DNA of 64,000 nt. Origin: Brevibacillus brevis (GTDB lineage: Bacteria; Bacillota; Bacilli; Brevibacillales; Brevibacillaceae). This document shows positions 59,303 through 64,000 of this stretch, one piece after another. A model generated the notes under the pieces. That model did not search any database. It was not told the DNA's origin and saw only the letters and a program-made list of their open reading frames with translations. How positions within the stretch are numbered: position 1 is the stretch's first letter; each line of letters starts with the position of its first letter. The DNA lies in assembly GCF_031583145.1 (NCBI RefSeq), contig NZ_CP134050.1, positions 392,501 through 456,500 of the forward strand, in the 5' to 3' direction. A program made the translations under genes and the position numbers.

Positions 59303-60982
59303 TCACATCCCTTCATGAGTCGATAACGGGGCTGCAAACGTGACGGTCGTACCTGTGCCTGGCTTGCTTTGGATGTGCAGGCCATGCTCTTTTCCGTAGA
59401 TGGATTGCAGCCGCTGATGAACATTCGCAAGTCCGATCCCCTGCGTTTGGGTATTCCAGATCTCAGCCAGTCGCTCCTCGCTGATCCCTACCCCATTGTC
59501 TTCAATGCTGATTTTCACTTGATCCCCATACGGCAGCACCCGAATGACGAGGTAACAATCGCTGATTTTTGGAAACAGGCCGTGATGGATGGCATTTTCC
59601 ACGAGCGGCTGCAAGGTCAGGATGGGCAATTTTCGCTCCAGCAGCGTTTGGTCGATGTCCATGCTTACCTGCAGGCGGTTGCCGAACCTGACTTTCTCAA
59701 TTTCCAAATAGGACGTAATCCCGTCCAGCTCTTCCTGCAAAGTGTGAAAATTCCCTTTGCTCTTCAAATTGCGCCTGAAGATGTCGCTTAAATTGCCGAG
59801 CAGATTTCTCGCCTGCTCGGGGTCTGTCCGGCAATAGGACATGATGGTGCCCAGTGTGTTGAACAGGAAATGCGGGTTGATTTGCGCTTGCAGGGCATTC
59901 ACTTCGGCCTGCTGCCGCATTTTGGATTGGTGCTCGATCTCCGCCAGCTCGATCTGGACCGACAGCAGCTTGGCCAGGCCGTCGACCAGCTTCAGATTGG
60001 TCTGAGACGTCTTCAAGGAGGAGCTTTTATAGTAAAATTGCAGCGTTCCGATCGCCTGGTTTTGATGGTACAAAGGCGCTCCGACGACCGATTTCAGGCG
60101 AAGCGACGGGGGAAAAGCGAGGTCCTTGTCCCGGTATGCCACTGTATCCTGGTTCAAGACGGCTTTTGCCACCTGTGCGCAAATCGTCTCTTTTTGCAAA
60201 TGCTGCGCAAGGCCGGAGCCTTTCGCGACGAGCAGATTCTCCCGATCGGTAATGGCGACGGCATCGACCATCGCAATTTCCCGTATGATTTCGGCCGTTT
60301 TTTCCGCAGAACGGGCATTCAGCCCTGTCCGCAGATGCGGCAGCGTCTGGCTGGCGATCGTCAGGGCGAGGTTGGCCCCCAAGGCTCCGGACTGGTCCTG
60401 CATCATTCTGAGATTCAGAAATACACGTGTGAAAATCAACAATCCGATAATCGTCACGATCGTGGTCGGGACCACGATGTTCAGTTCCAGCTCGAGCGCC
60501 GCCTCAAACGGTTTGGCGATGAGCAGCACCATCGCTTTTTGAATCAGCTCGGCAGCCACGCCTACGAGCACGATATGCTGCCATCTCAAGCGCAGCAAAT
60601 TCATTTTGGTGCTGACGATTCCGCCCAACAGGCCGGTCAGCACAGTCGCGGAGGCACAAGCTGCTGCCGTAAAGCCGCCGATCGTATAGCGATGCACACC
60701 TCCGATGATCCCGGTCAAAACGCCGACGACAGGGCCGCCGATCAACCCGCCCACAACCGCACCGACAATTCGCGTATTGGCAAGTGCGTCATTGATGCGG
60801 ATGCCGTGCTCGGTGCCGATCACAGACATGAATCCGAACAGGGCAGAGAGGATCACGATCCGCTTCCAGTCGTTTTTCCCGTACACAATGTTCCGAAAAT
60901 AATCAAGCTGGCCGATGATGAGCGCGATCACCGCGATTTCGGAGATGTTTCCAAGCAATTTCAATAGCATGCTGAAAGTCAT
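59303..60982 (-). CDS. LytS-type membrane histidine kinase
   Basis: The 559-residue kinase starts with the 5TM-5TMR_LYT membrane domain (about residues 1-185: IVGAVVGGLIGGPVVGVLTGIIGGVHRYTIGGFTAAACASATVLTGLLGG), then a GAF domain, then a His_kinase domain with LQAQINPHFLFNTLGTI and a HATPase domain (PLVENAIHHGLFP, IEDNGVGI). ATG 60982 follows AAGGGGGC; the longer frame to 61075 has no ribosome site. It is made with the LytTR regulator and probably senses a small carboxylate. Confidence 0.91.
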   Translation of the reverse strand: MTFSMLLKLLGNISEIAVIALIIGQLDYFRNIVYGKNDWKRIVILSALFGFMSVIGTEHGIRINDALANTRIVGAVVGGLIGGPVVGVLTGIIGGVHRYTIGGFTAAACASATVLTGLLGGIVSTKMNLLRLRWQHIVLVGVAAELIQKAMVLLIAKPFEAALELELNIVVPTTIVTIIGLLIFTRVFLNLRMMQDQSGALGANLALTIASQTLPHLRTGLNARSAEKTAEIIREIAMVDAVAITDRENLLVAKGSGLAQHLQKETICAQVAKAVLNQDTVAYRDKDLAFPPSLRLKSVVGAPLYHQNQAIGTLQFYYKSSSLKTSQTNLKLVDGLAKLLSVQIELAEIEHQSKMRQQAEVNALQAQINPHFLFNTLGTIMSYCRTDPEQARNLLGNLSDIFRRNLKSKGNFHTLQEELDGITSYLEIEKVRFGNRLQVSMDIDQTLLERKLPILTLQPLVENAIHHGLFPKISDCYLVIRVLPYGDQVKISIEDNGVGISEERLAEIWNTQTQGIGLANVHQRLQSIYGKEHGLHIQSKPGTGTTVTFAAPLSTHEGM

Positions 60983-61269
60983 GGTAGCCCCCTTACGATA
61001 AGGGTATCCCGAGATGATTGAGAAATCAATGCAGCTCAATTTGGAATTTCGGCAAGTCAGTACGCGTTTTTGCACGCTCGGGACGACCTGATGGATGTGT
61101 GTCCAGCCATCGGTTTAAAATAAAAACACTTCAGATTATTCGAATTCATGCCGGAGAAAAATGGAATCCCTTTCAAAACAAATGCTACCGTCCTGCTCGA
61201 GGAAATGGGATTGTTTCATTTGCAAGCGGTTTCAGGATTTCTCCACCGTTATTCAAGGAGGATGCAGCG

Positions 61270-62595
61270 ATGACGCAACACAGCGAGCGCGCAAAGATGC
61301 GGCGCATCACAAGCAACATCTTTAAAGGTTCGGTCGGCAATCTGATCGAATGGTACGACTGGTATGTATACGCAGCATTTGCGGTCTACTTCTCGTCCCA
61401 GTTTTTCCCGAAAGGAGACCCGACGAGCCAGCTGTTGAATACGGCGGCGGTCTTCGCCATCGGATTCCTGATGCGGCCGATCGGGAGCCTGCTGCTGGGC
61501 AGGTATGCAGACCGTCACGGACGTCGTGCCGCACTGACGCTTTCCGTCTCCATCATGGCTGGCGGTTCCCTGGTGATCGCCTGTACGCCGGGCTATGAGA
61601 CTATCGGGGTGATGGCTCCCGTCATTCTCGTTCTGGCCCGTCTGCTTCAGGGTCTGTCGCTTGGCGGGGAATACGGGACATCGGCTACGTACTTGTCCGA
61701 GATGGCCGACAGCGGTCGCCGCGGCTTTTACTCGAGCTTCCAGTACGTCACGCTGATCAGCGGCCAGCTGGTGGCGCTGGGCGTGCAAATTATTCTTCAG
61801 CAATTGCTTACGGACGCAGATATGAAGACTTGGGGCTGGCGCATTCCGTTCGTGATCGGAGCGCTTGGCGCACTGGCCGTCTTGTGGCTGCGCCGTTCCA
61901 TGGACGAGTCCGAGCAGTTCTCCAAAATGGGTACGAAAAACCGGGCCAATGCCGGGACGCTTCGCGAGCTGATGAAGCATCCGAAGGCTGTGATGGCAGT
62001 CGTCGGTCTTACGCTCGGCGGTACCATTGCCTTCAACACGTATACGACCTATTTGCAAAAATTCATGGTAAACACAGTAGGACTGCCGAACGGCGTCGTC
62101 AGCTGGATCAACTTTATCGCCCTGCTCGTCTTCGTCGTCCTGCAGCCTCTTGCCGGGATGCTGTCCGACCGAATCGGACGCCGCCCGCTGCTGATCGCCT
62201 TCGGTATTCTGGGCACGCTGCTGACCGTACCGCTGTTCCTGCTCATGGAGCAGACGAAAAGTCCGGTCGTCGCTTTCCTTCTCATGATGGTCGGCCTCAT
62301 CGTGGTGACCGGCTACACGTCGATCAACGCCATCGTGAAGGCCGAGCTGTTCCCGACCGAAATCCGCGCGCTCGGCGTAGGGTTTCCGTACGGAGTGACG
62401 GTGGCGCTCTTCGGCGGTACGGCTGAGTTCATCGCTCTCTGGTGCAAGAGCATCGGAGTCGAGTCTCTCTTCTACTACTACGTTGCCGGTTGTGTCGCCG
62501 TGAGCCTCATCGTTTACTGGCGCATGGGCGAGTCGTCGAAGGACTCCAAGATCGAGGCGGAATTGAACGGCGGTGGAGGCAAGCGGTCCGCATAG
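61270..62595 (+). CDS. MHS-family MFS carrier (KgtP/ShiA/ProP-like)
   Basis: The 441-residue protein has 12 membrane helices and the metabolite:H+ symporter signature (GNLIEWYDWYVYAAFAVYFSSQFFP, FLMRPIGSLLLGRYADRHGRR, LQGLSLGGEYGTSATYLSEMA). Members import 2-oxoglutarate, citrate, shikimate or proline/betaine with protons; the substrate here is not known. CAAGGAGGATGCAGCG precedes the ATG at 61270. It is divergent from the LytST-like pair, which suggests that the pair controls it in answer to its substrate. Confidence 0.9.
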   Translation: MTQHSERAKMRRITSNIFKGSVGNLIEWYDWYVYAAFAVYFSSQFFPKGDPTSQLLNTAAVFAIGFLMRPIGSLLLGRYADRHGRRAALTLSVSIMAGGSLVIACTPGYETIGVMAPVILVLARLLQGLSLGGEYGTSATYLSEMADSGRRGFYSSFQYVTLISGQLVALGVQIILQQLLTDADMKTWGWRIPFVIGALGALAVLWLRRSMDESEQFSKMGTKNRANAGTLRELMKHPKAVMAVVGLTLGGTIAFNTYTTYLQKFMVNTVGLPNGVVSWINFIALLVFVVLQPLAGMLSDRIGRRPLLIAFGILGTLLTVPLFLLMEQTKSPVVAFLLMMVGLIVVTGYTSINAIVKAELFPTEIRALGVGFPYGVTVALFGGTAEFIALWCKSIGVESLFYYYVAGCVAVSLIVYWRMGESSKDSKIEAELNGGGGKRSA

Positions 62596-62659
62596 CATAC
62601 ACCGATGCCCATTGCCGACATGACAAAAATGAATCAAGGGGAAACGCACGCAAACGAAG

Positions 62660-62707
62660 GATCCGTCAGTTTGGCGCACATGCAGATGTGCCGGGCTGGC
62701 GGATTTT
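62660..62707 (+). terminator. terminator of the MHS carrier gene
   Basis: ATCCGTCAG (62661-62669) pairs with CTGGCGGAT (62696-62704), with a second stem GGCGCACAT/ATGTGCC inside, and a T5 run follows. Confidence 0.8.
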
Positions 62708-62720
62708 TCGTACGAGACGA

Positions 62721-62746
62721 GACCAGCTGGCCGGGCTGGTCTTTTT
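62721..62746 (+). terminator. second, tandem terminator
   Basis: GACCAGC and GCTGGTC form a seven-pair stem followed by five T residues. Confidence 0.8.
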
Positions 62747-62781
62747 GCTGTGTCCAACCTGTGACAAAAACTGGATAATAT

Positions 62782-62848
62782 CAGGGTGTTTTCCCGCTAT
62801 TTTAGGGGATTTCCCCGAATTACTTGGAACCGCTGCCAGGGATAGAAT
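62782..62848 (+). promoter_or_regulatory. promoter of the ba3 oxidase operon with GGG/CCC dyads
   Basis: TAGGGGATTTCCCCGA (62803-62818) is a near-perfect 16-base dyad, and CAGGG-N6-CCC (62783-62796) lies just upstream. TACTTG (62821-62826) and TAGAAT (62843-62848) are 16 bases apart. The main dyad is centred about 44 bases ahead of the predicted start, nearly the same place as the palindrome ahead of the NreB-like kinase. Confidence 0.5.
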
Positions 62849-62901
62849 GAGGGCGAGAACGACATCACGCCGTCATGGGCGCAAGGAAAGGAGGAGAGGC
62901 G

Positions 62902-63069
62902 ATGGAGACGCAGACTAACCGCACGGGAAAACAGCGCAAAGAAAAGCAGCCCAATCCGCACACCGAGCAGGAGCATCTGCAGGGCACATTTGCCGCAGTG
63001 CTGATCGTCGGGGGTATCATTCTCCTCAGTTGGTTTGGCGTATTTGGTCTTTTCCTGGAACGTGCATAG
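62902..63069 (+). CDS. cytochrome c oxidase subunit 2A (ba3 type)
   Basis: The 55-residue protein has a charged N-terminal half and one membrane helix (LQGTFAAVLIVGGIILLSWFGVFGLFL), as in the small subunit IIA of ba3-type oxidases. GGAGGAGAGGCG precedes the ATG at 62902. The next gene is subunit II. Confidence 0.85.
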   Translation: METQTNRTGKQRKEKQPNPHTEQEHLQGTFAAVLIVGGIILLSWFGVFGLFLERA

Positions 63070-63093
63070 AGGGGATGAAAAGGAGGATACGTT

Positions 63094-63561
63094 ATGCACT
63101 TGCATCGGTTTGAAAAAATATGGTTGATGCTGGGAGCAGGCGGACTGGCTTTGTTTATCGTCCTGCTGTGCGTTAACGCGTTTGCGATGGGGATGGCTCC
63201 GCCCAGCAATATGGAAATGATCGATCCGGCCAAGGTGACGGAAACGCCGCCCTTTGACAAGCCGGGGCTGAAGCAGGTGGGGGAGAAAGAATACGACGCC
63301 TACATGACTGCCTTCGCCTTTGGCTTCTCGCCGACCAAGATGGAGGTCCCCGCAGGATCGACGGTCAACTTCCACGTCACCAGTCCGGATGTCATCCACG
63401 GCTTCCAGATTCCCGGGACGAACGTCAATTTCATGGTGATGCCTGGCCACATCAACTCGGCCACATACACCTTCGACAAGCCGGGAGAATACTTGATCAT
63501 TTGCAATGAGTATTGCGGCGCCGGCCATCAGGTGATGGCGACCACGATTATCGTGAAATAA
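63094..63561 (+). CDS. cytochrome c oxidase subunit II (ba3 type)
   Basis: The 155-residue protein is the short form with one membrane helix typical of ba3 oxidases. The CuA ligands are all present: His102 in DVIHGFQIPG, and Cys137, Glu139, Cys141, His145 and Met148 in CNEYCGAGHQVM. It takes electrons from cytochrome c and passes them to subunit I. AAAAGGAGGATACGTT precedes the ATG. Confidence 0.95.
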   Translation: MHLHRFEKIWLMLGAGGLALFIVLLCVNAFAMGMAPPSNMEMIDPAKVTETPPFDKPGLKQVGEKEYDAYMTAFAFGFSPTKMEVPAGSTVNFHVTSPDVIHGFQIPGTNVNFMVMPGHINSATYTFDKPGEYLIICNEYCGAGHQVMATTIIVK

Positions 63562-63577
63562 GCGAGGTGAACTGGGA

Positions 63578-64000
63578 ATGGTAATCGCAAGAAAGGTAGA
63601 GACAGATCGTTTGCCTGCCGCTGTCGAGCGCTCGTCCGCCCGTCTCGGATTGGCTTACATTTGGGTGGCCTACATCGCTTTCGGACTCGCGGCACTGGCG
63701 GGAATGATGCAAGGCATGGTGCGCGGCGGAATCATGGAGCTGCCCAGTTGGACGAACTACTATCAGATCCTGACTGCCCACGGTGTGCTGATGGCACTTA
63801 TTTTTACCACGTTTTTCATCGTAGGCTTTCTCATCACGGGTGTAGCGCGGACGACGGGAGGACGGCTGCACGGGACGGCGCTCGGCTGGGGGTGGGCCGG
63901 ATGGATCCTGATGGTCGTGGGGACTATGATGGCCGTCGTTACAATATTGCGCAACGAGGCTTCGGTGCTGTATACGTTTTACGCTCCGCTCAAGGCTTCC
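63578..64000 (+). CDS. cytochrome c oxidase subunit I (ba3 type), 5' part
   Basis: The first 141 codons are in the window and the gene runs off the end. ATG 63578 is preceded by GCGAGGTGAACTGGGA. The visible part has a first membrane helix (LGLAYIWVAYIAFGLAALAGMMQGM) and YYQILTAHGVLMALIFTTFFIVGF, whose His is the expected low-spin haem ligand of helix II. The order IIA-II-I is that of ba3 oxidase operons. Confidence 0.9.
   Translation, partial: MVIARKVETDRLPAAVERSSARLGLAYIWVAYIAFGLAALAGMMQGMVRGGIMELPSWTNYYQILTAHGVLMALIFTTFFIVGFLITGVARTTGGRLHGTALGWGWAGWILMVVGTMMAVVTILRNEASVLYTFYAPLKAS

Larger units (their letters stand above)
62596..62901 (+). other. intergenic region between the MHS carrier and ba3 oxidase genes, 306 bases
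   Basis: It holds two successive terminators (62660-62707 and 62721-62746), then the control region of the oxidase operon, with two GGG/CCC dyads (62782-62797 and 62803-62818) and a promoter-like TACTTG-N16-TAGAAT. No gene was seen in it. Confidence 0.6.

Noticed and set aside
60983-61269. LytTR sites between the LytST-like pair and the MHS carrier
   Set aside because: Only partial matches (for example ACCGTTATT) with unsuitable spacing were found; no site could be supported.

Overview
The window reads as the chromosome of a spore-forming Gram-positive bacterium (Bacillota) of moderately high G+C. The mix of genes and the strong AGGAGG-type ribosome sites fit a Brevibacillus or close Paenibacillaceae relative. 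Reasons include sporulation proteins (Spo0M, YunB, YtaF), a Bacillus-type KdpF and c-di-AMP riboswitch, BcrC, AzlCD and a ba3 oxidase with a subunit IIA. The genus is an inference; no search was run. I found no prophage, transposase, CRISPR array or tRNA.

Layout. 1-1100: the 3' third of a 23S rRNA gene and its terminator, with no 5S gene following. 1273-7973: RND efflux adaptor and pump plus an OmpR-type two-component pair. 8095-12659: BcrC phosphatase, a HesB-like protein, a TrmB-type regulator with azlCD, and an HxlR/isochorismatase pair. 12923-18935 (minus): an N-acyl amino acid locus (racemase, M20 amidohydrolase, YfcC-type carrier) read from a textbook sigma-54 promoter, with its enhancer-binding activator encoded upstream. 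19106-23521: LytTR regulator with a CoA-transferase, then a MerR/MFS divergent pair. 23709-28877 (minus): lipoprotein, DUF3231 protein, cydAB plus DUF2243, pirin. 28931-30613 (minus): DoxX, azoreductase and a MhqR-like MarR repressor; three similar operators tie these together as a quinone/electrophile response. 30817-32853: psuK-psuG. 33004-36645: metallophosphoesterase, then copA-copZ under CsoR-like operators.

36925-43197 is a compact six-gene operon: PHP phosphoesterase, TIM-barrel isomerase, SurE nucleotidase, and a binding protein, fused permease and ATPase of the ferric/hexose-phosphate ABC family. I read it as a candidate organophosphate uptake and processing system. 43844-49095 is kdpFABC behind a c-di-AMP riboswitch, a second unexplained structured leader and a 35-residue microprotein. 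49317-55878 holds spo0M, ytaF, a P2A calcium-type ATPase, yunB and a secreted copper-amine-oxidase-N-like protein.

56008-64000 concerns respiration. A PAS kinase has the cysteine spacing of the oxygen sensor NreB, and a NarL-type regulator follows it. Next come a stand-alone two-heme-type membrane protein, a LytST-like pair divergent from an MHS-family carrier, and a ba3-type cytochrome oxidase operon whose subunit I runs off the end. GGG/CCC dyads in front of the kinase, the ba3 operon and cydA suggest one oxygen-responsive regulon. The strongest candidates for something undescribed are that regulon, the sigma-54 N-acyl amino acid locus, the organophosphate operon, and the four-stem RNA in the kdp leader.
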